NCBI GenBank assembly: GCA_964389305.1
Contig: CAYMEK010000019.1
Coordinates: forward strand, 1-64,000
Direction: 5' to 3'
From: CAYMEK01 sp964389305
Lineage (GTDB): Bacteria > Spirochaetota > Spirochaetia > SZUA-6 > DRHE01
Length of the DNA stretch: 64,000 nucleotides
Notes under the pieces: generated by a model
Seen by the model: the letters and a program-made list of their open reading frames with translations, nothing else
Database searches by the model: none
Told to the model about the DNA's origin: nothing
Shown: positions 45,144 to 53,794 of the stretch, piece after piece
Layout of the letters: each line of letters opens with the position of its first letter
How positions within the stretch are numbered: the stretch's first letter is position 1
Translations under genes and position numbers: made by a program

Positions 45144-46735
45144 CAGCCTTCGAGCCCGTATAGGGGCAGGTAGCCTTTACGCAGTACCTTTTCCCAGGTG
45201 TAATGCTTATACACTTCTTGGAACGCCTGCTTCTGCAGGCGCAGCAGATGACCCCGGCGGTTCCGGTAGTCAGACAGGCTCTTCTCAACGGCCTTCACCA
45301 GGGCCGGGATCGAATGTTCCCGGTAGCTGTAACCTGTGCTCCCATCACGGACCTTGATCAGCCCGCCCACCGCGTGCACGATGGGCAAGTTCCCCATCAT
45401 CTGAGCAAAGAGGTCGGTCAGGCCGCAGGGCTCGTACCGGGAAGGGACGAGAAAAAAGTCACCCGAGGCGTAGAGGTACCTGGCCGCCAGGTTGTTGTAG
45501 CCGATCAGCACACAAAGCTTGCCGGCAGCTCTGGGCAGTCTCGTCATCTCTATCAGCTTTTCCTCGATTGCTCTTTCTCCCTGGCCGAGAACGAGGAGCC
45601 GCCAGCCGGCTCTTTTTTCCAGCAGGCGGGAGAAAGCGCCGGCCAGTACATCGACGCCCTTCTGCCCGGTCAGCCGGCCGACGAACGTGTAAAGGGGAAG
45701 CGGCTGATCCGGGCTCAGCGATCCGTGGATCTCCAGGCCATTAAGCTCGGGACCCCGCGAGTCCCCGCCCGCAGCTAGCTGTTCGATGAAACGTTGACGG
45801 CAGGCTTCTTTTCCCTCCAACTCCCCGCGGGAGGGATCGAAGGAGAAAGGCAGACCGGTGTTCTCCGGAAAGCGAGGATCGAAGGTCTCCGGGGCGATGC
45901 CGTTGGTGATACCGAGAAGCTCCACTCCCGCCTTCTTCAAGCCCGTACCCAGCCCGCCGGTTAGCTCGTCGAGCTGCCCGGAGTTGATTTCCCGGGCGTA
46001 GCCTTCCGAAACCGTGTTGACGGTCGCAAACCGAGCCCCTACCAGAAAAGGGTCTACGGCGCGGCCGAGCATCCCCTTCTCGAGCAGCTCCCCCGGAAGT
46101 TCGGTGAGCTGGGCTGCAAACTCCCGGTCGTAGATCTCCTGGTGATACCCTTTACCAGCGTTGTGGATAGTAATCAGGGCCCGGCAGTCCCACAGCTTCT
46201 CCCTATATCTGGCAACACCCTTCATCATGGCTGGGAGGAAGGCCGAATGGCCGTCGTGGCAGTGGAACACGTCGGGGCCGCCGAGACGGAGGGCCAGCTC
46301 CAGTGCGCCCCGCTGCAGGATCAGGTTGATATGATGGGCGTCCCAGTGCCCGGTACCTTTTTTCTTGTACGGGTCCTCGTTCTCATCCTCGGCAGTATAG
46401 GTGTAGATGGCCCGCTTGCTGCGGGTACGGGGAGAGTCGAGCAGGAAAACCGGCACTCCCTTCAGCCCGCAGCTATAGACTTCCACGGTCTCGACAGCTA
46501 GGGGGGAAGCTCGGTTTTCGGAGGGAAGCAGCAGATCGAAACTCTGCCCAGCCTTCCGCGCCTTTAGTCGGTCCAGATCGATGAAGCCGTAGCGCGGCAG
46601 AACGACGGCGGTGGCAATGCCCGCCCCCGCCAGGGCGGCCGCAAGTCCAGCCACTACGTCCTTGAGTCCTCCGGCCTCGGCGATTCCCTCGCACTCGCGG
46701 CTAACGTGCCATACGCCCCGCTTCAAGCCCACCAC
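45143..46735 (-). CDS. glgA: Glycogen (starch) synthase GlgA-like
   Basis: About 530 residues from the GTG at 46735 (another GTG follows directly). The frame is open upstream but without family character; a GGGAG lies about six bases before. GT-B fold glucosyltransferase adding glucose from ADP- or UDP-glucose to alpha-1,4 glucan. The N-terminal motif is ECEGIAEAGGLKDVV, an EAGGLKD variant of the usual KTGGL loop. Others are DVFHCHDGHSAFLPA, ITIHNAGKGYHQEIY, GITNGI, FVGRLTGQKGVD and the C-terminal SRYEPCGLTDLFAQMMGNLPI with VGGLIKVRDG. It sits in an operon: alcohol dehydrogenase, aroH, glgA, map. Confidence 0.9.
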   Translation of the reverse strand: MVGLKRGVWHVSRECEGIAEAGGLKDVVAGLAAALAGAGIATAVVLPRYGFIDLDRLKARKAGQSFDLLLPSENRASPLAVETVEVYSCGLKGVPVFLLDSPRTRSKRAIYTYTAEDENEDPYKKKGTGHWDAHHINLILQRGALELALRLGGPDVFHCHDGHSAFLPAMMKGVARYREKLWDCRALITIHNAGKGYHQEIYDREFAAQLTELPGELLEKGMLGRAVDPFLVGARFATVNTVSEGYAREINSGQLDELTGGLGTGLKKAGVELLGITNGIAPETFDPRFPENTGLPFSFDPSRGELEGKEACRQRFIEQLAAGGDSRGPELNGLEIHGSLSPDQPLPLYTFVGRLTGQKGVDVLAGAFSRLLEKRAGWRLLVLGQGERAIEEKLIEMTRLPRAAGKLCVLIGYNNLAARYLYASGDFFLVPSRYEPCGLTDLFAQMMGNLPIVHAVGGLIKVRDGSTGYSYREHSIPALVKAVEKSLSDYRNRRGHLLRLQKQAFQEVYKHYTWEKVLRKGYLPLYGLEG

Positions 46736-46754
46736 ACATCTCCCGTACTGCGTC

Positions 46755-47114
46755 CTAGCCGGACAGGTCCGGTCGCAGAGCCTGCGCGCTGCCCAGGTAG
46801 ATCGGAACAGGGTCGCGCTCGGACTCACAGTTATAGGTAACCAGTATCCTGATGATACCTGGTAGATCTCCTTCTATATCCGCCTCCTGCAGACAGAACA
46901 GCGGGGTTTCCGAAAAACCGAGAGCCCGCACCCCGGTGGCCGGGTTTCCCCGAGTCAGATCCCTGGTTATGGAAAACAGGATGCTGATGACCTCCCCCTT
47001 GGAGATCCGGTTGCGGGCCAGCACTTCCCGCAGGAGCTGGGCCGCGCTGTCGTGGATCGCCTTCTCGCTGTTCTCGGCAACCCCGACAGCGCCTCGCACG
47101 GCTTTGACTTTCAC
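46755..47114 (-). CDS. aroH: Monofunctional chorismate mutase, AroH class
   Basis: 119 residues, standard for the trimeric AroH fold of Bacillus subtilis type. Converts chorismate to prephenate for Phe and Tyr synthesis. Active-site residues align: Arg7 (VRGA), Arg63 (GVRALGFSE), Cys74, Glu77 (CLQEADI) and Arg89 (IIRIL), and a Tyr/Arg set near the end (VPIYLGSAQALRPDL). It lies 10 bases downstream of the alcohol dehydrogenase gene and 19 bases upstream of glgA. No other aromatic synthesis gene is adjacent. Confidence 0.92.
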   Translation of the reverse strand: MKVKAVRGAVGVAENSEKAIHDSAAQLLREVLARNRISKGEVISILFSITRDLTRGNPATGVRALGFSETPLFCLQEADIEGDLPGIIRILVTYNCESERDPVPIYLGSAQALRPDLSG

Positions 47115-47124
47115 AGCCTCTCTC

Positions 47125-48315
47125 CTACAACAGACCGGCTATAATCCGCTCGCGCTCCTGCTGGGACAGCTCCCGCGGATTCCCCGACATGCTGGACCCC
47201 GAAGAGCGGCGGGCGATCTCCGGGACCTGAGACGGATCAATACCAAAGCCTTTCAGGTTCTCGGGCAGCTTGTACAGAGACAGCAGCACAGTGATTTCCT
47301 CTGTAAGCCACTGCACCGGATCGAACGCCCTGCTGCCGGACTGCCGGCTGGAAGCCAGACCCTGCTCTACTGCGGCCTGGTGCAGCAGCGAGCAGTCCCG
47401 CCGGATCGATTGTGCGTTGGCCTTCAATACGGGCCCGATAAACAGCGCACAAAGCAAGCCGTGAGGTATATCGTACAGCCCGCCCAGCCCCGAAGCGAAC
47501 CCATGAGCCGCGCCGAGCCCGGAATTGGCCAGGGCAATGCCGCTGCACAATGCCCCGTAGGCTGCGCCGCTGCGGGCCCGAAGGTCGGCAGGATCGCGGG
47601 GGATGGAGTGAAGAGCAGCGAGCATCACTGGAAAAGCCTGCCTGGCCAGGGCCCGCGGCACCGGGGCGGCTTTTTTCGAGACGAAGGATTCCACGAGCTG
47701 GATCAGGGCGTCCATCCCAGTCGTCCCGGTCAGAGAGAGGGGAACCTCCAATGTCAGCTCCGGGTCCACGAGGGCGCAGGAACACAAGAGGAAGGCGGAA
47801 CGAAAGCTCTTCTTGGCTCCCAGGCTGCGGGACTTCAAGACGGCATTCTTGGTAGCCTCCGCTCCCGTGCCGGAGGTGGTGGGCAGGGCGATCCAGGGCA
47901 CCCCGGGAGCCTGGAGCTTCAGTCCGCGGCCGACTCCTTCGAGAAAGTCCTCCGCTTTTGCCTTCAGCGGCGCCAGCCCGGATATCACCTTGGCCGTATC
48001 GAGGACCGAGCCGCCGCCTACCGCTACGATGGCCTCGGGACGAAAATCCCGGGCCTGGTCCAGCAGCTCGTTCAGCCTCTCCGCCTCCGGCTCTCCCGAC
48101 GGGATCCGCAGCACCTGCAGTTCGAAGGCAGCGAGCAGCTCGGAGAACCGGTCCAACCATCCGGAATGCTCGAGCCACTTGCGCCCCGTTACCAGAAGCA
48201 CGCGGCGCCCGAAGCGGGGAAGCAGGTCCCTTAGCTTCCGGCGCTCTCCAGGGCCGAAATAGATGCCCGGAGGCATTTCCAAAGTGAAGCTCTGCAGCGC
48301 GAAATTGTCGATCAT
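47125..48315 (-). CDS. Iron-type (group III) alcohol dehydrogenase
   Basis: 396 residues. The NAD(P)-binding domain has VAVGGGSVLDTAK (99-109) and PTTSGTGAE (145-153). The helical metal domain has Asp202, His271 (GAAHGFASGLGG) and His285 (DIPHGLLCA). The second canonical ligand is Gln206 (MDALIQLVE) in place of His. This variant occurs in a subset of the family, so metal preference may differ. Substrate unknown; the family includes ethanol, lactaldehyde, butanol and 1,3-propanediol dehydrogenases. First gene of the operon with aroH, glgA and map. Confidence 0.88.
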   Translation of the reverse strand: MIDNFALQSFTLEMPPGIYFGPGERRKLRDLLPRFGRRVLLVTGRKWLEHSGWLDRFSELLAAFELQVLRIPSGEPEAERLNELLDQARDFRPEAIVAVGGGSVLDTAKVISGLAPLKAKAEDFLEGVGRGLKLQAPGVPWIALPTTSGTGAEATKNAVLKSRSLGAKKSFRSAFLLCSCALVDPELTLEVPLSLTGTTGMDALIQLVESFVSKKAAPVPRALARQAFPVMLAALHSIPRDPADLRARSGAAYGALCSGIALANSGLGAAHGFASGLGGLYDIPHGLLCALFIGPVLKANAQSIRRDCSLLHQAAVEQGLASSRQSGSRAFDPVQWLTEEITVLLSLYKLPENLKGFGIDPSQVPEIARRSSGSSMSGNPRELSQQERERIIAGLL

Positions 48316-48379
48316 AGACCGGTCCTTAGGCTCCCAGAGTATAGCAAGCCCCTAGAAAACCTGTCAATGAAAACACTCT

Positions 48380-48832
48380 CTATAGCTGAAACCAGGCGGA
48401 CAGAAAGGAAAAGGCTAGCAACAGCAGGTAGCAAAACACCACAGAAAGGGAACAGAGAATCAGCTTGACGTAGAGCCTGCGCTGCCGGCGTAGAAAGAAG
48501 ACCAGGATTATATACAAAAGACCGAAGAAAACCTCGGCGAGCAGGCTGACCTTAAGCAACTGGAGGAGAAAGACCTGGGTCGAATCGAGAAACTCCTGGA
48601 AATTTCCCAGCAGGTAGAGCAGGAACAGGAGCAGCGAGAAAAGGAAGAAAAAAATTACGGCTCTGGCCACCAGCCAAAACAGGGAGGAGAGAATGAACAC
48701 CCGGCCTCTGTATCGCTTCAAGATATACGCCTTCCCCTCCCTCACCTGAGTTTCCGCCGCCCCAGACAGCAACACCGCACCCGGAGCGCGACACCGGACC
48801 CGGCAGCCCCGACGGCTTGCATTTTCAGACAT
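48380..48832 (-). CDS. Hypothetical membrane protein
   Basis: About 150 residues from the ATG at 48832 (an earlier ATG at 48883 lies inside the divergent gene). The first ~35 residues are polar and Cys/Arg-rich. Three or four hydrophobic helices follow (VFILSSLFWLVARAVIFFFL, LLLFLLYLLG, LLAEVFFGLLYIILVFFL, LILCSLSVVFCYLLLLAF). No family recognised. Divergent from the SPFH-like gene, with only about 30 bases between the starts. Confidence 0.6.
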   Translation of the reverse strand: MSENASRRGCRVRCRAPGAVLLSGAAETQVREGKAYILKRYRGRVFILSSLFWLVARAVIFFFLFSLLLFLLYLLGNFQEFLDSTQVFLLQLLKVSLLAEVFFGLLYIILVFFLRRQRRLYVKLILCSLSVVFCYLLLLAFSFLSAWFQL

Positions 48833-48863
48833 TTTACGTAATATGAGTAGGGAAGGAAAGACG

Positions 48864-49730
48864 ATGAAAGCGTTCCTCATCATTCTGACGATACTAGTAG
48901 TTTTAGCCGGAGTGGTATTCTACTTCGGCTGGATCCAGATATTGCTGCCCCCAGATACCTACGCCGTCCTGTTTACCAAAACCGGCGGGTACGACAAGCA
49001 GGTGGTGCGTCCCGGCGAGTTTACCTGGAGATGGGAGCGCTTGATACCCACCAACATGACGGTCTATACCTTCGACCTTCATCCCTATTCCACCCGCCTC
49101 AGCTTCAAGGGCAGCCTGCCCTCGGCCGAGCTGTACTCCTCGATACTGCCGGATAACCCCGATTTCACAGTCTCTGGTGAGGTCAACCTGGAGTTTTCCA
49201 TCAAACCAGAACGCTTGCCGACCCTCGTCGCCGACGAAAAGCTCACCCCGGACGGCCTCGACAAATACCTGGAGCAAAAAGCCGATGCGATTTCCAAGGA
49301 AGTGATGGACAGGCTTACCGAGCTCACCGGCGAGTCGCTGCCCGGGCAGGAGCTGAACAGTCGCCTGAAACAGGCCATCGACCCACTGTTCCCCGATCTC
49401 AGCATCCTGACCTTGAGCACCACAGCAGCCCGGATACCGGACCTGCAGCTCTACGAGCTGGCCAAGCAGTCCTATCGAGACCTGGTGGAAACCCGAGACC
49501 GGGCACGGGAAGAAGCGGTGGCGCGAACCGCAGACGAGCAGGTGAGGGCGGAAAACCTCAGAGAACGGGAAAAAGCGGTCCTGGAAAGTTTGCGGGAATA
49601 CGGTAAGCTGCTCAACGAGTATCCTGTGCTCCTGAAAGCGCTGTACGTCCAGAAGCTGTCAGGTGAGAAGCTGGCGACGATCCCAGAGTTCGACCTGTCC
49701 AAGATACTCGAAACAACAGAAGACCAGTAA
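48864..49730 (+). CDS. SPFH/band-7-like membrane-anchored protein
   Basis: 288 residues from the ATG at 48864, with the Shine-Dalgarno GGAAGGAAAG just before; the upstream ATG at 48843 is less likely. One N-terminal membrane helix (AFLIILTILVVLAGVVFYFG) is followed by an SPFH-like domain (DTYAVLFTKTGGYDKQVVRPGEF, ... SGEVNLEFSIKPERLP) and a helical region rich in Arg and Glu (about 210-255), as in flotillin and stomatin relatives. The sequence is divergent from classical HflC/QmcA. Role inferred as membrane microdomain or protease regulation. The HIT gene starts three bases after its stop. Confidence 0.65.
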   Translation: MKAFLIILTILVVLAGVVFYFGWIQILLPPDTYAVLFTKTGGYDKQVVRPGEFTWRWERLIPTNMTVYTFDLHPYSTRLSFKGSLPSAELYSSILPDNPDFTVSGEVNLEFSIKPERLPTLVADEKLTPDGLDKYLEQKADAISKEVMDRLTELTGESLPGQELNSRLKQAIDPLFPDLSILTLSTTAARIPDLQLYELAKQSYRDLVETRDRAREEAVARTADEQVRAENLREREKAVLESLREYGKLLNEYPVLLKALYVQKLSGEKLATIPEFDLSKILETTEDQ

Positions 49731-49733
49731 CCC

Positions 49734-50240
49734 TTGAAACGCGAGTACTTCTTCAATTTCAAGAAATACGCCTACATAAAGGGACTCAAGCCGGATGGTT
49801 GCATCCTCTGCCTGATCCGGGACAGGCATGAATCGGTGGTGGACCTGTCCGTGTATCGGGACGAGCTTTTCATCGTGGCTGTGAATCTCTATCCCTACAA
49901 TCCTGGGCACCTGATCCTGTTTCCCACACGCCACATCGTGGACCTGCGGCAATACAACAGGCAGGAAGAGCAGCGGTTGAACCGGCTTACCCGCTATTTT
50001 CTCGATATTTCGGACAAAGTGCATAATCCGTCCGGGTACAACATCGGCTACAACATGGGTCAGCCAGCCGGCGCTTCCATTGACCACCTGCACCTTCATC
50101 TCATTCCCCGTTATCCGAACGAGACGGGAATCGCCGATCTGATCGCAGGGAAGCGCGTGCTGGTAGAGGAACCCGGGGAAACGGCCCGCCGGATTCGCAA
50201 GCTGGTGGCTCAGGAGCCCTTTTCCAAGTCTACCAACTGA
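49734..50240 (+). CDS. HIT-family hydrolase/Ap4A phosphorylase-like
   Basis: 168 residues from the TTG at 49734, three bases after the SPFH-like stop; no ATG fits. The histidine triad is His118-L-His120-L-His122 (DHLHLHLIP), preceded by the Cys23-x2-Cys26 pair and the PYNPGHLILFPTRHI motif, which suggests the Ap4A phosphorylase-like HIT branch with a structural zinc. HIT proteins cleave nucleotide-phosphoramidates or dinucleoside polyphosphates. Its 3' end overlaps the convergent 602-residue gene by 31 bases. Confidence 0.85.
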   Translation: MKREYFFNFKKYAYIKGLKPDGCILCLIRDRHESVVDLSVYRDELFIVAVNLYPYNPGHLILFPTRHIVDLRQYNRQEEQRLNRLTRYFLDISDKVHNPSGYNIGYNMGQPAGASIDHLHLHLIPRYPNETGIADLIAGKRVLVEEPGETARRIRKLVAQEPFSKSTN

Positions 50241-52018
50241 TTGAGGAGGTCGTGGAAATCGGCGATAAGCTCCGAGGTGGTGCGTAGAATGCTCGCCAGA
50301 GTCTGGTTCTTTCCTTTGAAAAAGTGCAGCGTCTTCAGCACAGCCTTGATGCTCTCCACGGGACTCGAAAGCAGATCGTCGAATACCCTTTTTACAACGG
50401 TGAGGTACTCGATTCCCTGATCGATTAGCTGCCGCGCCTCCCGGTCCTTCTGGCCGATAAAGTTGCGATACATTTTTTGCTGGTTGAGATCCGTGGACAG
50501 CCGATGGCGCAGGCGTAGCAGTATCTTGCCGTCGTCTTCATCGGGGGCCAGCGCCCGGTCGAACAGCACGATCTTCGCTTCCAGCTCTTCCAGCCCGGCT
50601 GCCTGCTGATTGAGACGGGTCTGAATAATCCGGTTTCCCGCCACCAGGTAGGTATTCACGATCTGAATGGCTTCCTGTATGTATCCTTTGTAGATCTTGG
50701 AAAGGTAGTTGTACAGCACCTTGAGGGATTTCGTATAACCGAAGTAGGGAAGATCGAGGGCTTCGTAGTCAAAGCTGGACTTCTCCAGATAGTAGAACAT
50801 TTCGTAGAGCTGATTCGTCTTAAAGATAGCCTTGATTTTCTTCTCCACAACGCTCTTCTTTACCTGGACGATCCTGTCTTCCAGCTGCTCCAGAATGCGC
50901 TCGCGCAGGCAGGAGATATATATGGGTTTAGCCTGGAAGCGCGGAACGTTGGATACCAGCCTGTAGTAGGGATCCTTGCGGAAGTAGCGGAGCAAATCGA
51001 AGACCGGCACCTTGTTCTCGAAGTCTCTTGCTGCATCCACCAGAGCGACCAGTGCGCTTGAAAGCTCAAACAGCTCCTGCTCCACTTCCTGGTATTCGGG
51101 CGCGAACGACTGTTCCTCGCCTATCTCGGCGCGTATTCTCTCCCCTATGTAGTAAGTGAAAAGCTCTTCGTGGCAGAACCATTCTACACCCAGGTTGTTG
51201 GCCAGACTGACCGCGTACCACAGCCTTTCTAGCTGCTCCAACATCAGCATGACCGACGCGTGGTTGAAGTATGGATATTTCTCGTCCAACATTCCGGCAG
51301 GCGGCTGGTAATTGAAATGGCGAAAAAAACCTGCGTAGGGAAACAGCACCAGGTTTTTGAGGTAGTTGAACGGCTTCAAGCCCTCCTGTATCTGGCGGAC
51401 CAGTTTCTCGGGGATCCTTTTGATGTACCCGTTGTACTTGCGCAGAAGGCTCTTCTTAACTTCATTCTCGTTTCCTGTATCGCGGAATATCTTTTCCATT
51501 TCTTCCAGGGGCAGGAAATCTTCCAGCCGGGTCTTGGCCTCTGGAAGCTTGCTGTCGAATAAATGAGTGATGGCCTGGCTGCGAAACTCCTGATCGGTGT
51601 GGAAAGAGTGAAACACCTCTCGCAGTGGATAGGCGACCGAGTAGAGATCGAAAAATTGGCGGGCAAATTTCGGGGTCAGGTTGCGAGTTTCAAATCCAGT
51701 CAGCCCTGAGCTTTTCTGGCGTATCGCCCGCTTTAGCTGCTTGATCTTGAAATCTACAAACACATCACGTTTCGATTTGCCGCTGAACAGGCGCCTGAGC
51801 CAGAGAACGAAGCGGACCCAGAGCGAAAGCTGCTGCATCTCCTCGCCGATCAGCCTCTCCCGCTCCGCCTGTTTGAGCTCGATCCGGCTGTACTCCCCCT
51901 TTCCTTCTCTATTCAGGGATCGGTGGATTTTCGCCAGCAGCTCGCGGCGTTCCCGTTCCGGCAGCTCGGAGGAGATCTCTTCCAGCTTCGTCTTTTCAAG
52001 CACCGCCTGCATCTCCAA
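50210..52018 (-). CDS. Large helical cytoplasmic protein, spirochaete family
   Basis: 602 residues, charged and helical throughout with no signal or membrane segment. Visible features: the N-terminal helices (ELPERERRELLAKIHRSLN), a strongly basic patch (FVLWLRRLFSGKSKRDV), and a conserved-looking central stretch (FPYAGFFRHFNYQPPAG, and YFGYTKSLKVLYNYLSKIYKGY). I recall a Treponema-restricted uncharacterised family of this length (I believe DUF5312), but I could not check it. The start overlaps thiN by 23 bases and the end overlaps the HIT gene on the opposite strand. No function can be assigned. Confidence 0.65.
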   Translation of the reverse strand: MEMQAVLEKTKLEEISSELPERERRELLAKIHRSLNREGKGEYSRIELKQAERERLIGEEMQQLSLWVRFVLWLRRLFSGKSKRDVFVDFKIKQLKRAIRQKSSGLTGFETRNLTPKFARQFFDLYSVAYPLREVFHSFHTDQEFRSQAITHLFDSKLPEAKTRLEDFLPLEEMEKIFRDTGNENEVKKSLLRKYNGYIKRIPEKLVRQIQEGLKPFNYLKNLVLFPYAGFFRHFNYQPPAGMLDEKYPYFNHASVMLMLEQLERLWYAVSLANNLGVEWFCHEELFTYYIGERIRAEIGEEQSFAPEYQEVEQELFELSSALVALVDAARDFENKVPVFDLLRYFRKDPYYRLVSNVPRFQAKPIYISCLRERILEQLEDRIVQVKKSVVEKKIKAIFKTNQLYEMFYYLEKSSFDYEALDLPYFGYTKSLKVLYNYLSKIYKGYIQEAIQIVNTYLVAGNRIIQTRLNQQAAGLEELEAKIVLFDRALAPDEDDGKILLRLRHRLSTDLNQQKMYRNFIGQKDREARQLIDQGIEYLTVVKRVFDDLLSSPVESIKAVLKTLHFFKGKNQTLASILRTTSELIADFHDLLNQLVDLEKGS

Positions 52019-52640
52019 TCGTGCGAACCATCAATAACCTGCCTTCCCGAACGAAAATCGTAGCGTTGTCCTCACTGAAGAGGTTGCTCACCCCCATGTC
52101 GCCGCGGCTCCATTGCAGCCCGTCGAGCGGCCATTTCAGTCCTCGTGAAGACATACCGCGAACCCCCGCTCCCAGAGGAAAGAACGAGACGGTCTGTCCC
52201 TTGCAGCCAATGACAACCAGCTCGCCTTCAACGAGCTGAATATGCTCTTTCGAAGTGTACCACGCCTGGGGGGGATTCCCCCTCTCAAACAGGTTTACCA
52301 GCGCCAGCAGGTGATCCAGCCTGCCGCCGCCGCCCCCTCCTATGATCACTCTGTCGAAGCCCATCTCTCCCAACAGGCGCATCCCGATCTCGGCATCGGT
52401 CTCGTCTTTGTCCGTCGGATATTGCCGGATTCTTTCATGGGGAAAGCGTTCCAGCTCCGCCGTGCGGGCGATGGAATCGAGGTCCCCGACCAGAAGGTCC
52501 GGTTGGAGTCCAAGCTCCAAAGCCAGGTCGAATCCGGAGTCTGCCGCGATCGTGCAGGCCACCGTGGAAAGAACCGGTTCCAGCAGCTCCCGCCGCGGGC
52601 CTTCGCCGCCGATCAGCAGCAGGGCGATTCCCTCTCCCAT
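51996..52640 (-). CDS. thiN: Thiamine diphosphokinase
   Basis: 214 residues from the ATG at 52640, preferred because it starts directly before the first strand (IALLLIGG); a TTG at 52697 is possible. Transfers pyrophosphate from ATP to thiamine. Motifs: AADSGFDLALELGLQPDLLVGDLDS, the acidic turn DKDETDAEIG, the glycine-rich GGGGGGRLDHLLAL and the C-terminal SNLFSEDNATIFVREGRLL. No other thiamine gene is nearby, so it probably serves salvage of thiamine. Confidence 0.9.
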   Translation of the reverse strand: MGEGIALLLIGGEGPRRELLEPVLSTVACTIAADSGFDLALELGLQPDLLVGDLDSIARTAELERFPHERIRQYPTDKDETDAEIGMRLLGEMGFDRVIIGGGGGGRLDHLLALVNLFERGNPPQAWYTSKEHIQLVEGELVVIGCKGQTVSFFPLGAGVRGMSSRGLKWPLDGLQWSRGDMGVSNLFSEDNATIFVREGRLLMVRTIGDAGGA

Positions 52641-52714
52641 ACTGCTGGAAATCTTAGCGCCTTTGCCGGCGATTTGCAACCTGACGACACGCTTCAAGGC
52701 TGAAAGAAACTGCT

Positions 52715-52744
52715 TTGAAATTTTTTAAATCTACCGACTAGTAT
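52715..52744 (+). promoter_or_regulatory. Candidate flaB promoter
   Basis: TTGAAA (52715-52720) and TAGTAT (52739-52744) are 18 bases apart, a sigma-70-type fit. The overlapping ACCGACTA (52733-52740) partly resembles a sigma-28 -10 element, but the -35 spacing is off by two bases. Either way a leader of about 100 bases precedes the ATG. Confidence 0.4.
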
Positions 52745-52804
52745 AGCAAGAGCCCCGGGCAGCAATGCGCGGTGCGCCACTTCGGGTCGGCACGCCCGGA
52801 GGAT

Positions 52805-52824
52805 CCCGGACAGGGAAGTCCGGG
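52805..52824 (+). promoter_or_regulatory. flaB leader hairpin 1, GGA in loop
   Basis: CCCGGAC (52805-52811) pairs perfectly with GTCCGGG (52818-52824). The six-base loop is AGGGAA. It lies 19 bases upstream of a second hairpin that contains the Shine-Dalgarno sequence. See the CsrA finding. Confidence 0.6.
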
Positions 52825-52830
52825 TAAATG

Positions 52831-52850
52831 TTCAATCAAGGAGGATTGAA
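52831..52850 (+). promoter_or_regulatory. flaB leader hairpin 2, Shine-Dalgarno in loop
   Basis: TTCAATC (52831-52837) pairs perfectly with GATTGAA (52844-52850) and the loop is AAGGAG, which is the ribosome-binding site of flaB. The last stem base is the A of the ATG start codon. The stem would hide the start region or present the GGA to an RNA-binding protein such as CsrA. Confidence 0.65.
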
Positions 52851-53722
52851 TGATTATCAATCACAACATGAGTGCCATGTTTGCCCACCGTCAGGAGAAG
52901 TTCAATTCTTGGGCAATCGACAAGGACATGGAGAAGCTCTCCTCGGGCCTGCGGATCAACCGCGCCGGAGACGACGCCTCCGGCCTGGCCGTATCCGAGA
53001 AGATGCGCGCCCAGATCAGCGGCCTGCAGCGGGCGGAGAAGAATGCCCTCGACGGTATTTCTTTCATCCAAACCGCCGAGGGCTATCTCCAGGAGACCTC
53101 GGACATCCTGCAGCGCATCCGTGAGCTGGCTGTCCAGGCAGCCAACGGGATCTACTCCGACGAGGATCGCATGCAGATCCAGGTAGAGGTCTCCGCCATG
53201 ATCGACGAGGTGAACCGTATCGCCTCCCATGCCCAGTTCAACGGCATGAACCTCCTGACCGGACGTTTCGCCCGCTTTACCGGGGAGAACGTGGTAACGG
53301 CCAGTATGTGGCTGCACATCGGGGCCAACATGGACCAGCGCGAGCGGCTGTACATCGGCACGATGACCGCTCAAGGGTTGGGGCTGCAGAACCCCAACGG
53401 ACCCCCGCACACGGCCACCTTCATCTCGATCTCTTCACCCGACCGGGCCAATATGACCATCGGCATGGTGGACGAGGCCTTGAAGCTGGTGAACAAGCAA
53501 CGGGCGGACATGGGAGCGTACCAGAACCGCCTGGAGCATGCCATGAAAGGTCTGGCCGTGGGCGCCGAAAACATGCAGGCCTCCGAGTCCAGGATTCGGG
53601 ACGCCGACATGGCCTACCAGATGGTCCAATTCGTAAAGGACCAGATCCTTCTGCAGTCCTCCATGGCCATGCTCGCGCAGGCCAACGTCAAGCCGCAGAC
53701 GGTGCTCGAGCTGCTGCGTTAG
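52850..53722 (+). CDS. flaB: Flagellin core protein FlaB
   Basis: 290 residues. The D0/D1 helices are highly conserved: [15 protein letters not shown] at the N-terminus, [20 protein letters not shown] (about 26-45) and [20 protein letters not shown] (about 66-85). The short central region (about 150-200, without a D2/D3 domain) and the C-terminal helix [37 protein letters not shown] match spirochaete FlaB, the core of the periplasmic flagellar filament. No signal peptide, as expected for type III export. Monocistronic, with a strong terminator after it. The leader is discussed separately. Confidence 0.97.
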   Translation: MIINHNMSAMFAHRQEKFNSWAIDKDMEKLSSGLRINRAGDDASGLAVSEKMRAQISGLQRAEKNALDGISFIQTAEGYLQETSDILQRIRELAVQAANGIYSDEDRMQIQVEVSAMIDEVNRIASHAQFNGMNLLTGRFARFTGENVVTASMWLHIGANMDQRERLYIGTMTAQGLGLQNPNGPPHTATFISISSPDRANMTIGMVDEALKLVNKQRADMGAYQNRLEHAMKGLAVGAENMQASESRIRDADMAYQMVQFVKDQILLQSSMAMLAQANVKPQTVLELLR

Positions 53723-53758
53723 GCGCTCCGCCGACGTCCAGTGCGGCTATGACAAGCG

Positions 53759-53790
53759 AACCCCCGGGAAAGGCAACCCGGGGGTTTTTT
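53759..53790 (+). terminator. flaB rho-independent terminator
   Basis: CCCCCGGG (53761-53768) pairs with CCCGGGGG (53777-53784), an eight-base loop lies between, and TTTTTT follows (53785-53790), 38 bases after the flaB stop. Confidence 0.95.
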
Positions 53791-53794
53791 GTCT

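Noticed and set aside
52716..52740. Sigma-28 promoter for flaB
   Set aside because: The -10-like ACCGACTA is near consensus but the -35-like TGAAATTT is two bases too close; a sigma-70-type reading fits at least as well.
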